Positions 1 through 12,132 of a DNA stretch of 64,000 nt are shown here, piece after piece. Source of the DNA: Tragulus kanchil (lineage: Eukaryota > Chordata > Mammalia > Artiodactyla > Tragulidae). Both the position numbers and the translations under genes were made by a program. Each line of letters begins with the position of its first letter. Position 1 is the stretch's first letter. The DNA lies in contig JAIOJX010000025.1 of assembly GCA_022376925.1 (NCBI GenBank), positions 96,623,608 to 96,687,607 of the forward strand, written 5' to 3'. A model generated the notes under the pieces. It was not told the DNA's origin. It saw nothing but the letters and a program-made list of their open reading frames with translations, and ran no database searches.

Positions 1-340
1 CAACTAACAGACACATAAACATAATATTAGCTGTAGGTTTTCTTTAGATGTTTTTTTATCAACCTGGAGAAGTTTCCTTCTCTGTCTATTTCTGTGAGAG
101 TTTTTTGAAATGAATGAGTATTGAATTTTGTCAAAGGTTTCTTCTGCATTAATTGGTGTGATCATGATTTTTTAAATTTCTTTTATGTGGTATATTAAAT
201 TTTAATTGATTTTGCATTGAATCAGTCTACACTCCTTGAATAAATGACATGTGATCATTGTTTATAGTTATTCTTATGTATTCCTAGGTACTATTTGCTA
301 ATATTCTGTTAAGAATTTTTGCATCTATAATCTTTAAAAA
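1..340 (-). mobile_element. Old L1 LINE, ORF2 fragment (L1 #1, first part)
   Basis: Read on the minus strand this resembles the L1 reverse-transcriptase region around the motif-A and IDAEKAFD block, heavily mutated and without an open frame. L1 #1 is then interrupted by a second L1 tail and resumes near 2525. Recognition is from general L1 sequence; the subfamily is not assigned. Confidence 0.75.
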
Positions 341-1440
341 ATTTTTTGTTGAAATGTAGTTGATTTACAATGTTGCTAGTTTCAGGTGTATAGCAAAGTG
401 AATCACTTGTATGCACACATGTGACGTGAAAGTGTTAGTTGCTCAGTTGTGTCTAACTGTTTGTGACCCCATGAACTGTAGCATGGAATTCTCTAGGCAA
501 GAATAGTGGAGTGGGTAGCCATTCCCTTCTCCAAGGAATCTTTTCAACCCCAGGTTTGAACACAGGTCTCCTGCATTACAGACTGATTCTTTACTGTCTG
601 AACCATCAGGGAGACCTATATGTATGTATACTCTTTTTTAGATTCTTTTCCCATGTAGGCCATTAGAAAGTATTGAATAGAGTTCCCTGTCCTATACAGT
701 AGGTCCTTATTAGTTATTCACTTTATATACTGTAGTGTGTTTATATAGGTTTCAATCCCAATCTTCCAATTTGCCCCTTCCTGCTCTCTTACAATCTGGT
801 TACCATAAATTTGTTTTCTACATATGTAACACTATTTCTGTTTTATAGGTAAATTTATTTGTACCCTATTTTTAGATTCCAGATAAGAGAAATATCATAT
901 GGCATTGACTTTTCTCTGTCTGACTTGCTTCATTGAGTAAAACAAATCTCTAGGACTGCATGCTGCCAATAGCATTATTATTATTATTATTATTATGATT
1001 ATTATTATTTATGGCTGAGTAATGTTCTGTTGTGTATGTGTACCACATCTTTATCCATGTACCTGCCAATGAATATTTAGATTGCTTCCATATCCTGACA
1101 TTGTAAATAATGCTAGAATAGACATTGGAATGCGTGTATCTTTTTGAATTATGGTTTTGTCCAGGTATATGCCCAAGGGTGGGATTGCTGGATCATATAA
1201 TAGCTCGACTGTTAGTTTTTAAAGGAACATCCATACTGTTCTTCATAGTGGCTTTACCAATTCACATTCCAACCAACAGTGTAGGACAGTTCCCTTTTCT
1301 CCACACCGTCTCCAGCAATTATTGTTTGTAGACTTTTTTTTATGATGGCTCTGACCATTCTGATCAGTGCAAGGAGATACCTCATTATAGTTTTGATTTG
1401 CATTTCTCTAATAATTACTCTCATCTCCTTTTTTCTTTGA
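341..1440 (-). mobile_element. L1 3' end nested in older L1 (L1 #2)
   Basis: The minus strand carries a cetartiodactyl L1 3' UTR followed by the ORF2 C-terminus. It is interrupted at 428-615 by a Bov-tA SINE. In the duplicate, minus-strand 2328-2513 encodes 61 residues with the L1 C-terminal cysteine cluster (CWRRCGEKG...LHCW). Its 3' end abuts reverse-transcriptase-region L1 on the left and L1 endonuclease-side sequence on the right, so it is a 5'-truncated insertion into L1 #1. Its duplicate is at about 1704-2524. Diverged and non-coding. Confidence 0.8.
428..615 (-). mobile_element. Bov-tA/BovA SINE, antisense
   Basis: Shows the reverse complement of a Bov-tA unit: a gttgctcag end, the ccatgaactgtag block, a ctctaggcaagaata block and the tRNA-derived head ending in accatcagggagacc. 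It sits inside the L1 3' UTR. The part after 526 reappears at 1614-1703 as a decapitated fragment because of duplication 1. Confidence 0.88.
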
Positions 1441-2060
1441 TTTTGTCTATTTTTCCTGTTTTTAGTGTCCTCAATTTCTACTGTTATCTTTATTGTTCCC
1501 TTCCTTCTGTTTTGTCTAGGTTTATTTTATTTTTCAAGATTCTTGAGATAAAAGCTTAGACTACTGAGCTAAGACTTCCTCTCCTTTGTAATCTATGAAT
1601 TTAATGCCAGAGACTTCTCCAAGGAATCTTTTCAACCCCAGGTTTGAACACAGGTCTCCTGCATTACAGACTGATTCTTTACTGTCTGAACCATCAGGGA
1701 GACCTATATGTATGTATACTCTTTTTTAGATTCTTTTCCCATGTAGGCCATTAGAAAGTATTGAATAGAGTTCCCTGTCCTATACAGTAGGTCCTTATTA
1801 GTTATTCACTTTATATACTGTAGTGTGTTTATATAGGTTTCAATCCCAATCTTCCAATTTGCCCCTTCCTGCTCTCTTACAATCTGGTTACCATAAATTT
1901 GTTTTCTACATATGTAACACTATTTCTGTTTTATAGGTAAATTTATTTGTACCCTATTTTTAGATTCCAGATAAGAGAAATATCATATGGCATTGACTTT
2001 TCTCTGTCTGACTTGCTTCATTGAGTAAAACAAATCTCTAGGACTGCATGCTGCCAATAG

Positions 2061-2094
<34 letters not shown>

Positions 2095-2701
2095 TATGGC
2101 TGAGTAATGTTCTGTTGTGTATGTGTACCACATCTTTATCCATGTACCTGCCAATGAATATTTAGATTGCTTCCATATCCTGACATTGTAAATAATGCTA
2201 GAATAGACATTGGAATGCGTGTATCTTTTTGAATTATGGTTTTGTCCAGGTATATGCCCAAGGGTGGGATTGCTGGATCATATAATAGCTCGACTGTTAG
2301 TTTTTAAAGGAACATCCATACTGTTCTTCATAGTGGCTTTACCAATTCACATTCCAACCAACAGTGTAGGACAGTTCCCTTTTCTCCACACCGTCTCCAG
2401 CAATTATTGTTTGTAGACTTCTTTTTTTTTATGATGGCTCTGACCATTCTGATCAGTGCAAGGAGATACCTCATTATAGTTTTGATTTGCATTTCTCTAA
2501 TAATTACTCTCATCTCCTTTTTTCTTTGATTTTGTCTATTTTTCCTGTTTTTAGTGTCCTCAATTTCTACTGTTATCTTTATTGTTCCCTTCCTTCTGTT
2601 TTGTCTAGGTTTATTTTATTTTTCAAGATTCTTGAGATAAAAGCTTAGACTACTGAGCTAAGACTTCCTCTCCTTTGTAATCTATGAATTTAATGCCAGA
2701 G
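526..2701. repeat. Direct duplication 1 (about 1.09 kb x2)
   Basis: About 526-1613 recurs at 1614-2701 (offset 1088, dropping to 1085 after a shorter ATT microsatellite). The seam lies at a shared cttct and cuts a Bov-tA SINE. Copies differ mainly in the ATT run and in a T run. One of 22 such pairs; probably an unmerged assembly overlap. Confidence 0.97.
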
Positions 2702-3030
2702 ACTTCTTTCTCAGCACTAGTTTTATATTTCAGAGATTTTGATGTGTTTTAATTTTTATTCTATTCAGTGTATTTTTTTATTTCCCTTGAGACTTCCTCT
2801 TTGGCCCATGTATTATTTAGAATTGTTTTATTTAGATTTCAAATGTTTGGAAATTTTGTCTTTCCATTTTTGTTAATTTCTAATTTGATTCCATTGTAGT
2901 CAGCAAACAGTGTATTATTTCAGTTCATTTAAATTTGTTGAGGTTTAATTTATTATCCAAGATATGACATATATTGGCATATGTTCTGTGATGATTTGAA
3001 AATAATCTATATAATTTTCTTGTTGGGTAG
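1441..3030 (-). mobile_element. Old L1 #1 resumes: ORF2 N-terminal half, decayed
   Basis: The first copy covers 1441-1613 and the second 2525-3030. The minus strand matches the L1 region between endonuclease and reverse transcriptase, including the stretch at 2870-2960 typical of the endonuclease end. No frame survives. The part at 1704-2524 inside these bounds is the duplicate of the nested L1 #2 tail. Confidence 0.7.
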
Positions 3031-3034
3031 TAGA

Positions 3035-3234
3035 ATCTGCTCAGTCATGTCTGTCTCTTTACAACCCTGCGGAATATAGGCCACCAGGCTCCTCTGTCGA
3101 GGAAAGAATTCTCCAGGAAAGAATATTAGAGTGGGTTGCCATTACCTTTTCCAGAGGATCTTCCCAACCCAGGGATCAAACTCAAGTCGCTCATACTGCA
3201 GGCAAATTTTTGCCAACTGAGCTACTAGGGAAGC
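3035..3234 (-). mobile_element. Bov-tA SINE, antisense
   Basis: Reverse-complement Bov-tA: a ctcagtcatgtctg tail end, the ccaccaggctcctctgtc block, the ggatcttcccaaccc block and a tRNA-like head ending in gagctactagggaagcc. Diverged, and nested in L1 #1. Confidence 0.88.
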
Positions 3235-4168
3235 CATTGTTTGGTGGAGTATTTTACAAATCTGGATTAGACAGACACCTATAAGTTGGTATAGTTGAAT
3301 ACTATATACTTGATGATTTTCTGTAGAGTTGTTCTATCAATTGTGAGGGCTGGTGAAGACTAACTGTAATTATACATTTGCCTATTTGTACTTTCAATAT
3401 TATCAGTTTTTGATTTACATAATTTGCAACTGTGTAGTTTGGTGCATACACATTTAGGATCACTATATCTTCTTGGTGTACTGACTCATTATCTGACATC
3501 CTTCTTTGTCTTTATTCAATTTCTGTGCTGTGCTGTGCTAAGTTGCTTCAGTCATGTCTGCCTGTTAGTGACCCTATGGACTGTAGGCCGCCAGACTCCT
3601 CTGTCCATTTGATTCTCCAGGCAAGAATACTAGAGTGGGTTGCCATGCCCTTCTCCATGGGATTTTCCCTACCCATGTCTCTTATGATCAAATCCATGTC
3701 TCTTATGTCTCCTGCATTGCCAAGCAGGTTCTTTAACACTAGCACCACCTGGGGAGCCTGAAGTCTATCTTATATAATACTACTATAGTAAACCCTGCTT
3801 TGATTATTTTTTGCATGTCATTTTTATTTTGTTACAGTTTGCCTTTATATTTATTTATATTTCAGTTGAGCTTTTTTTGAATATAATATATAGTTTGGCC
3901 ATGTTTGAAAATATACTGTGTTAATTCTGTCCCATAGGTTTTGTATTTAGACCATTTTCATTTACTGTAATTATTGATGTCTTAGAGAGTAAGCTTGCCA
4001 TTTTTAAAAAGAAATTTTTCTCTCCATTTTGTTTCTGTGTTTATTTTCCTTAGTTTCTTATGGGTTACTTGGAACAGTTTTTAGAACTTGTCTTGGTTTG
4101 TCTGTAGTATTTTTTAATATCTCTTTGTGTAACTTTTTAGTGGATGCTTTAGGTATCATATACACATA
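3235..4168 (-). mobile_element. Old L1 #1: endonuclease to 5' region
   Basis: Minus-strand 3302-3499 encodes 65 residues containing EDIVILNVYAPN, the L1 endonuclease EDI..LN.YAPN block, but no complete domain. Sequence after 3761 looks like the ORF1/5' side of an old L1. A Bov-tA SINE interrupts it at 3525-3760. Duplicated at about 4416-5282. Confidence 0.7.
3525..3760 (-). mobile_element. Bov-tA SINE, antisense (duplicate 4639-4874)
   Basis: Reverse-complement Bov-tA beginning with a ctgtgctgtgctaagttgc tail and ending at caccacctggggagcc. It carries a short internal repetition of catgtctcttatg near 3675-3705. The two copies are identical. Confidence 0.9.
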
Positions 4169-4415
4169 ATTTATCACAGTCTTCGATCATAACATCTAGT
4201 CTCATCACTTCATGGCAAATAGTTGGAGAAAAAGTGAAATCAGCAGTAGATTTTATTTTCTTGGTCTCCAAAATCACTGCACAGGCTGACTGCTGCCATG
4301 AAATTAAAATATGCTTGCTCTTTGAAAGAAAAGCTCTGACAAACCTTGACACCATATTAAAAAGCAGAGACATCACTTTTCTGACAAAGGTCTGTGTAGT
4401 CAAAGCTATGGTTTT
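4169..4415 (+). mobile_element. BovB LINE 3' part, truncated first copy
   Basis: Sense-strand BovB (RTE class). The frame from 4234 includes VDFIFLVSKITAQADCCHEI, matching the BovB reverse-transcriptase C-terminal region. It breaks off at the duplication seam at 4415; the intact continuation is in the second copy. Confidence 0.9.
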
Positions 4416-5282
4416 CTATATACTTGATGATTTTCTGTAGAGTTGTTCTATCAATTGTGAGGGCTGGTGAAGACTAACTGTAATTATACATTTGCCTATT
4501 TGTACTTTCAATATTATCAGTTTTTGATTTACATAATTTGCAACTGTGTAGTTTGGTGCATACACATTTAGGATCACTATATCTTCTTGGTGTACTGACT
4601 CATTATCTGACATCCTTCTTTGTCTTTATTCAATTTCTGTGCTGTGCTGTGCTAAGTTGCTTCAGTCATGTCTGCCTGTTAGTGACCCTATGGACTGTAG
4701 GCCGCCAGACTCCTCTGTCCATTTGATTCTCCAGGCAAGAATACTAGAGTGGGTTGCCATGCCCTTCTCCATGGGATTTTCCCTACCCATGTCTCTTATG
4801 ATCAAATCCATGTCTCTTATGTCTCCTGCATTGCCAAGCAGGTTCTTTAACACTAGCACCACCTGGGGAGCCTGAAGTCTATCTTATATAATACTACTAT
4901 AGTAAACCCTGCTTTGATTATTTTTTGCATGTCATTTTTATTTTGTTACAGTTTGCCTTTATATTTATTTATATTTCAGTTGAGCTTTTTTTGAATATAA
5001 TATATAGTTTGGCCATGTTTGAAAATATACTGTGTTAATTCTGTCCCATAGGTTTTGTATTTAGACCATTTTCATTTACTGTAATTATTGATGTCTTAGA
5101 GAGTAAGCTTGCCATTTTTAAAAAGAAATTTTTCTCTCCATTTTGTTTCTGTGTTTATTTTCCTTAGTTTCTTATGGGTTACTTGGAACAGTTTTTAGAA
5201 CTTGTCTTGGTTTGTCTGTAGTATTTTTTAATATCTCTTTGTGTAACTTTTTAGTGGATGCTTTAGGTATCATATACACATA

Positions 5283-5975
5283 ATTTATCACAGTCTTCGA
5301 TCATAACATCTAGTCTCATCACTTCATGGCAAATAGTTGGAGAAAAAGTGAAATCAGCAGTAGATTTTATTTTCTTGGTCTCCAAAATCACTGCACAGGC
5401 TGACTGCTGCCATGAAATTAAAATATGCTTGCTCTTTGAAAGAAAAGCTCTGACAAACCTTGACACCATATTAAAAAGCAGAGACATCACTTTTCTGACA
5501 AAGGTCTGTGTAGTCAAAGCTATGGTTTTTTCATTAGTCATGTACAGATGTGAGATTTGGAATATAAAGAAGGCTGAGTGCCAAAGAATTGATGCTTCTT
5601 AACTGTGTTGTTAGAGAAGACTCTTGAGAGTCCCGGACTGAAGGGAGATCAAACTGGTAAATCTTAAAGGAAATCAACCCTGAATATTCATTGAAAAAAC
5701 TAATGCTGAGGATGAAAATTGAATAGTTTGACTACTTGATGAAAAGAGCCGACTCATTGGGGAAAAAAAACCCAATGCTGGGAAAGATTGGGAACAGGAG
5801 GAGAAGGGGATGAAAGAGGATGAGATGGTTGGATGGTACCACTGACTCAGTGGACATGAGTTTGAGCCTACTTTGGGAGATAGTGAAAGACAGGGAAGCC
5901 TGGTGGCTGCAGTTCATGGGGTCACAAAGCATTGCACATAACTCAGTGACTTGAATGACAATTTGTGTGATCATT
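5283..5975 (+). mobile_element. BovB LINE 3' end, reverse-transcriptase C-terminus and tail
   Basis: The frame from 5348 (84 residues) covers the BovB C-terminal segment: SKITAQADCCHEI, then LKSRDITFLTKVCVVKAMVF, then MYRCEIWNIKKAECQRIDA. It ends at a stop near 5602. The remaining C-terminus and 3' tail continue to about 5975 in decayed form (rggrrr-like region near 5790, ittcatggggtcacaaag-type tail near 5915). A 5'-truncated, dead copy inserted in L1 #1. Confidence 0.9.
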
Positions 5976-7190
5976 TAACTAGTTGAGTTATGTACCTTTA
6001 GTCTATACTTATCTTAAATAATTCCTCTACATATATTTGGAACTGCATTAGTGTTACAGTTTTGCTTCAAAGAACACATGTAAATTAGATAAGTCAAAAA
6101 TGAGGAATGTCTATTGTATTTACCCTTCTTTTTTGATATTCCAAGATTTATTCTTTAATAATTTTCTTTCTGTTTAGAGAATATGTTTAACTACTCTGGT
6201 ATGGTAGGCCTCACTTCCTTCTGGCCTCTGTTCTTTCTTTTTTTTTTTAATCTTTATTTATTTATTGGCTGTGCTGGGTCTTCATTGTGGTGCACTGGCT
6301 TCTCATTACAGTGGCTTCTCTTGTTGAGGAGCACGGACTCTGGTGTGCAGGTTTCAATAGTTATGGCTCACAGGCTCCAGGGGGCAGGCTTAGTGGTCTC
6401 ATGGCATGTGGGATCTTCCTGGACAAGGGATCGAACCTGTGTCCCCTGAATTAGCAGGCAGATTCCTAACCACTGGTCCACCAGGGAAGCCCTGGCCTCT
6501 GTTATTTCTGAAGAAAAATCTGCCATCATTCAAATTTCATTCTCCTTATAGGTAAAGTTATATTTCTTTTTCACTACTTTCAAGTCTTTTCTGTGTTTTT
6601 AGCTTTTCAAAATTTCACTTTGATGTGTCCTGGTATGATTCATCTGAGTTTGTGTTGGTTGAAATTTTATTATCTTCTTTAGTCTAGGTTAATGACTTTC
6701 CAAAATTTGGATGTTTCACCCATTATTTTTTCAAGTATTGTTTTCAGCTGTTTTTCTTCTCTCCTTTTATGACTTTGGTGACACAAATGTTAGATATTTT
6801 GTCATAGTTCCCAAAAGCCTTAAGCTCTATTCATTTTCTGTTATTCAGATTGGATTATTTACTGTTTAATATTCAAGTTCTCTGATGTTTTCTTTTTCCT
6901 CTGTCATTCTATTCTGCTGCTAATCTCACCTACTGAGTATTTTGATCATCACATTATTCAGTTTAAACATTTTGAATTGGTTCTTCTATATATTCTTTAT
7001 TTAAACTAGCATTATTTTTATTTGTTGAGAATATTCATAGTTGTTCAATGAAGCTTTTTTTTTTTCTGTGACTGCTTTAAAATATTTATTTGTTAATTCT
7101 AACCTCTCTGACTACCCAGGGTTGGCTTGTATTTATTATTCTTTTTCATTCAGTTAGAGTCCTATTAGTACTCGGTATAATTAGTGATTT
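5976..7190 (-). mobile_element. Old L1 #1, 5' region (probable 5' UTR)
   Basis: AT-rich minus-strand sequence continuing the old L1 beyond BovB. It is split by a CHR SINE at 6233-6491 whose target duplication confirms it was continuous. No coding frame. Assignment as L1 5' UTR is by continuity and general look; where it ends (7.2 to 7.7 kb) is uncertain. Confidence 0.5.
6233..6491 (-). mobile_element. CHR-type tRNA-Glu SINE, older subfamily
   Basis: The minus strand starts gggcttccctggtggacc and carries a tRNA B-box-like ggttcgatccc. It ends in an A/T-rich (ataaat)n tail at 6240-6265. It is flanked by a perfect 12-bp TSD, ctggcctctgtt, at 6221-6232 and 6492-6503. Its tail differs from the young CHR subfamily found elsewhere in this window. 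Confidence 0.92.
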
Positions 7191-7711
7191 GGGATTGAGA
7201 CCTGGACTTTTTGGATATTATGAGACTGTATCCTACTTAAAACTCTGTTTTAGGCAGTTTTGTTGTACACTGTTTTAAGAAGCAAAGGGTAGAGGGAATC
7301 TCCTTAATTACTGTCAGATCGTGGTAGAATTCCAGGTTGCTACTGACATACCTGAAGGTGAGGACTCCTCATGACTGCTAGGTAGGGTAGGGATTCTGTC
7401 TCTCCATTAAGTCTCCATTGATGTGTCTTTGGGTTGGAGGGTCTGCAGTGCCTTACTACTAAGTTTCATGTGGCCTCTATTGACACCACACTGGGGATAA
7501 CTTCATGGTTGGGTTGTGATAAAAATTCTGAGTGTTCACTAGGTCTCTTTAGATAATCCCCCCCCCCCCACCTAGTGGAGAGGGAGAAGAATGCTTTATT
7601 ACTGTGGGTTAGAGATGGAAGTCCAAACTTCCCCCTGATACTATAGACGGGCTTTTGTAACCACCCAATAGGTCCATATGCAAAAATTAACTTCGATGCA
7701 TATGTGCCTCC

Positions 7712-7790
7712 CATCATATACTAAAATTAACTCAAAATGGATCAAAGGTTTAAATTTAAAAGCTAATATAAAGTTTCTAGAAGAAAACTG
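7712..7790 (+). mobile_element. Short L1 ORF2 fragment, sense (duplicate about 8801-8879)
   Basis: Sequence such as actaaaattaactcaaaatgg followed by tctagaagaaaac matches the L1 ORF2 stretch encoding a [11 protein letters not shown]...LEEN-type peptide, here on the plus strand, opposite to L1 #1. It could be a 5'-inverted piece or a separate fragment. Confidence 0.55.
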
Positions 7791-8289
7791 ATGCCATTTT
7801 TACAGCACTTATCACTATATAAAATTGCCTTATCTATTTGTATACTGCCTTACCTATTAATTTTTTTACTTATTATTGAATGTCTCTTTCCTGGTGAAAT
7901 GCACATTCCATATATGTAGATCCAATAAAATATCTCAAGAAGGAAACTTTCAATAAATATTTCTTGAGTGAATGAATGGAAAACAGACCAAATGGTGTAA
8001 GCAGATGTAACAAACTGGAGGGACCTGATGGGGTCTGAAAAAAAGGCATTCTTGGTCAATATTTTCACTTAAAATTATCTGATCTAAACTTAGTGGCTTT
8101 TTAAAAAGAAACGGACTTTAATCGTATGTGTAGAAAATGTCCAAGTAGCAAACTCAAATGCTCCAATGTTTATGGCTTTCAAATAACCCAATATTTAATG
8201 CTTAGTTTTAAAAATACTTTATAATGTCCAAAGTTTAAGTAGTAAATCAGTTTTTAGATTCTTTTTGTTTTCTGTGTCGCTATCTTATG
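7791..8289. other. Unclassified intergenic DNA (duplicated)
   Basis: Holds a short tcaataaatatttcttgagtg stretch near 7950 that resembles a LINE2/MIR tail; nothing else is recognised. It recurs at 8880-9378, and the part after 7911 occurs a third time at 10117-10450. Confidence 0.5.
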
Positions 8290-9000
8290 GGATTGAGACC
8301 TACTTTGGATATTATGAGACTGTATCCTACTTAAAACTCTGTTTTAGGCAGTTTTGTTGTACACTGTTTTAAGAAGCAAAGGGTAGAGGGAATCTCCTTA
8401 ATTACTGTCAGATCGTGGTAGAATTCCAGGTTGCTACTGACATACCTGAAGGTGAGGACTCCTCATGACTGCTAGGTAGGGTAGGGATTCTGTCTCTCCA
8501 TTAAGTCTCCATTGATGTGTCTTTGGGTTGGAGGGTCTGCAGTGCCTTACTACTAAGTTTCATGTGGCCTCTATTGACACCACACTGGGGATAACTTCAT
8601 GGTTGGGTTGTGATAAAAATTCTGAGTGTTCACTAGGTCTCTTTAGATAATCCCCCCCACCTAGTGGAGAGGGAGAAGAATGCTTTATTACTGTGGGTTA
8701 GAGATGGAAGTCCAAACTTCCCCCTGATACTATAGACGGGCTTTTGTAACCACCCAATAGGTCCATATGCAAAAATTAACTTCGATGCATATGTGCCTCC
8801 CATCATATACTAAAATTAACTCAAAATGGATCAAAGGTTTAAATTTAAAAGCTAATATAAAGTTTCTAGAAGAAAACTGATGCCATTTTTACAGCACTTA
8901 TCACTATATAAAATTGCCTTATCTATTTGTATACTGCCTTACCTATTAATTTTTTTACTTATTATTGAATGTCTCTTTCCTGGTGAAATGCACATTCCAT

Positions 9001-11220
9001 ATATGTAGATCCAATAAAATATCTCAAGAAGGAAACTTTCAATAAATATTTCTTGAGTGAATGAATGGAAAACAGACCAAATGGTGTAAGCAGATGTAAC
9101 AAACTGGAGGGACCTGATGGGGTCTGAAAAAAAGGCATTCTTGGTCAATATTTTCACTTAAAATTATCTGATCTAAACTTAGTGGCTTTTTAAAAAGAAA
9201 CGGACTTTAATCGTATGTGTAGAAAATGTCCAAGTAGCAAACTCAAATGCTCCAATGTTTATGGCTTTCAAATAACCCAATATTTAATGCTTAGTTTTAA
9301 AAATACTTTATAATGTCCAAAGTTTAAGTAGTAAATCAGTTTTTTAGATTCTTGGTTTTCTGTGTCTTTGCTATCAAACTGACTGTATTCTCATTCAGCT
9401 GTGTCTGTTTTTTTCTTCAGAGGTTTTAAATCAGTGTGACCAACTGTTAACACATATTGATATTTAAATGCTTGGTTTAGGTATATTTGTGTATCCTATC
9501 TCATCAAAAAAATTTCTCCCAGATAGCTGAGGCAGGATTTATAACTATACAAGACAACAACATTATGCAAATAGGGTAAATGACTTTTTCATATTAATGT
9601 TAATTGTACAGTAATATTTTTCTACTATAATAGGATCATGAATTGTATACCCTCTCTCTAAGCTACTGTATTTAATTAGGAGTGGTTACTTTTCTCTTTT
9701 TAGTCTCTTGCTCCTCTCTTCATGGAGATGGAAATGGCAACTCACTCCAATATTCTTGCTTGGAGAATCCCATGGACTGAGGAACCTTGTGGGCTATAGT
9801 CCACGGTGTTACAAAGAGTCAGACACGACTGAAGCAACTTAGCATGCATGCCTCTCTTCATACCTTACACTCAGTTTAAGATAAAAGATACCACAATAAA
9901 ATACTTTCCTCTCATACATCCATTCCTCTTTCTGAGACCAGAAAATGACTGAGTGTACAGGGACTCAATAAGCAGAAAAGAGCTATTTTGTGATATTTTC
10001 CTCCTAATCTTAATGATTAATAGAACATTTCTTTGAAGAAAACACTTGAGCTTATAATATGTTAGAGCTTTTATATTATTATCACAACTATGCTTTATAC
10101 TGTACATACTATACATATATGTAGATCCAATAAAATATCTTTCAATAAATATTTCTTGATTGAATGAATGGAAAACAGACCAAATGGTGTAAGCAGATGT
10201 AACAAACTGGAGGGACCTGATGGGGTCTGAAAAAGGCATTCTTGGTCAATATTTTCACTTAAAATTATCTGATCTAAACTTAGTGGCTTTTTAAAAAGAA
10301 ACGGACTTTAATCGTATGTGTAGAAAATGTCCAAGTAGCAAACTCAAATGCTCCAATGTTTATGGCTTTCAAATAACCCAATATTTAATGCTTAGTTTTA
10401 AAAATACTTTATAATGTCCAAAGTTTAAGTAGTAAATCAGTTTTTTAGATTCTTGGTTTTCTGTGTCTTTGCTATCAAACTGACTGTATTCTCATTCAGC
10501 TGTGTCTGTTTTTTTCTTCAGAGGTTTTAAATCAGTGTGACCAACTGTTAACACATATTGATATTTAAATGCTTGGTTTAGGTATATTTGTGTATCCTAT
10601 CTCATCAAAAAAATTTCTCCCAGATAGCTGAGGCAGGATTTATAACTATACAAGACAACAACATTATGCAAATAGGGTAAATGACTTTTTCATATTAATG
10701 TTAATTGTACAGTAATATTTTTCTACTATAATAGGATCATGAATTGTATACCCTCTCTCTAAGCTACTGTATTTAATTAGGAGTGGTTACTTTTCTCTTT
10801 TTAGTCTCTTGCTCCTCTCTTCATGGAGATGGAAATGGCAACTCACTCCAATATTCTTGCTTGGAGAATCCCATGGACTGAGGAACCTTGTGGGCTATAG
10901 TCCACGGTGTTACAAAGAGTCAGACACGACTGAAGCAACTTAGCATGCATGCCTCTCTTCATACCTTACACTCAGTTTAAGATAAAAGATACCACAATAA
11001 AATACTTTCCTCTCATACATCCATTCCTCTTTCTGAGACCAGAAAATGACTGAGTGTACAGGGACTCAATAAGCAGAAAAGAGCTATTTTGTGATATTTT
11101 CCTCCTAATCTTAATGATTAATAGAACATTTCTTTGAAGAAAACACTTGAGCTTATAATATGTTAGAGCTTTTATATTATTATCACAACTATGCTTTATA
11201 CTGTACATACTATACATATA
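9001..11220. repeat. Direct duplication 4 (about 1.1 kb x2, overlaps duplication 3)
   Basis: 9001-10116 recurs at 10117-11220. The offset is 1116 at the start and 1101 after a 15-base gap (caagaaggaaa-type bases lost near 10140). The seam is at a shared actatacatata. Its first 350 bases are also in duplication 3, so they are present three times. Confidence 0.95.
9724..9850 (+). mobile_element. BovA-type SINE, 5'-truncated (duplicate 10825-10951)
   Basis: Sense BovA/BovB 3' unit: gcaactcactccaatattc, cttggagaatcccatgg and gagtcagacacgactgaagc. It is flanked by an 11-bp TSD, cctctcttcat, at 9713-9723 and 9851-9861, which shows a genuine short insertion with no tRNA head. The duplicate keeps the same TSDs at 10814-10824 and 10952-10962. 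Confidence 0.9.
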
Positions 11221-11264
11221 ATGTACATAAATTACTACATTCAGTACAACAGCTTGTATAAGAA

Positions 11265-11412
11265 TTATGCTCATTTTACAGATGAGAATATTGAAGCTCA
11301 GAGGGGTTAAGTAACTTGCTCAAGGTTGTACTGTGTATGTAGCATTTGACCCTTATCTCTCTGGTTCCCAATTCCATAGTCTTGATAAATGTACTCTACC
11401 ACTTCACCCATC
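11265..11412 (+). repeat. MIR SINE remnant
   Basis: Contains the MIR core gaagctcagaggggttaagt and aacttgctcaaggt, followed by a decayed 3' part. Ancient mammalian-wide SINE with no TSD visible. Confidence 0.8.
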
Positions 11413-12130
11413 CCTACGTCTTTACTTAAAAATATGGGGGAACATACATGGAGATAAAGACTGAGTTATCCAAGGTCATGGGAGCATTTCATTCGTTCAT
11501 TTATTTAATCAACGTTTGATGGAAACACTGCAGTGAGTGGTGATAATCACTAAAATGTATGTAGGTAAAGTGGAATAAATTATAGTCTTGTTCTCCCTGT
11601 CTGAACACTGATTTCTACTTTTATTGGGGGAAGTGGACACATACAAAATTAAGGAAAGGAAATGAATAAAGTGGGAGGAGTGGAGAAATTCTGGATGTGG
11701 GTTGAAAGCAGCAATAACCCAAATTTTAAAATGAGAAAAGCAGCCATTGTGTTTCATGATTTAATTCCCATCACAATGGTGTCACTGTGGCAGTCTTAAA
11801 AGTCACTCAGGTTGAAGTCAGCTAAGCCTATAAACCCAGAAGTTTGCTCTTATTTCTTCTGTTTTTAGTAGCCCAGTTGGCTGTGAAAGCAAAATAGTGC
11901 AGAGGCAATAGAGGCAGTTAATTTCAAGACTAGTTCTCAGACCCAAGCACCTGACAATCAATACTGCACTTTTATCATTATGCCTCCTTGTTGCAATAAA
12001 CAGGACTGAAGACATTAGCAGACAACTCTGACCTCAGTAAGAACTTGATTAAGTCTCAGACCTAGTCTCTGATCATGCTAAAGAAAGTCTACAAAATTGT
12101 CGATCATTTAAAGGCGTGGGAAAATACATT
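11413..12130. other. Mostly unclassified; possible antisense L2 tail at 11488-11680
   Basis: cattcgttcatttatttaat near 11490, then a tagtcttgttctccctgt block, resemble the reverse complement of a LINE2 3' end, at low confidence. Nothing is recognised in 11700-12130. Confidence 0.4.
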
Positions 12131-12132
12131 TG

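Larger units (their letters stand above)
3302..5529. repeat. Direct duplication 2 (1114 bp x2)
   Basis: 3302-4415 recurs at 4416-5529 with a constant offset of 1114 and almost no differences. The seam joins the middle of a BovB (ends aagctatggttttc) to L1 endonuclease sequence (ctatatacttg), so one BovB appears first truncated and then complete. Confidence 0.97.
7191..9378. repeat. Direct duplication 3 (about 1.09 kb x2)
   Basis: About 7191-8289 recurs at 8290-9378 (offset 1089 through most of it). The start of the second copy lacks 4 bases (gacctactttgg versus gacctggactttttgg). A C run is 10-11 long near 7560 but 7 near 8652. The end of copy 1 (8262-8285) is a garbled version of the true continuation at 9351-9375. 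Confidence 0.95.
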
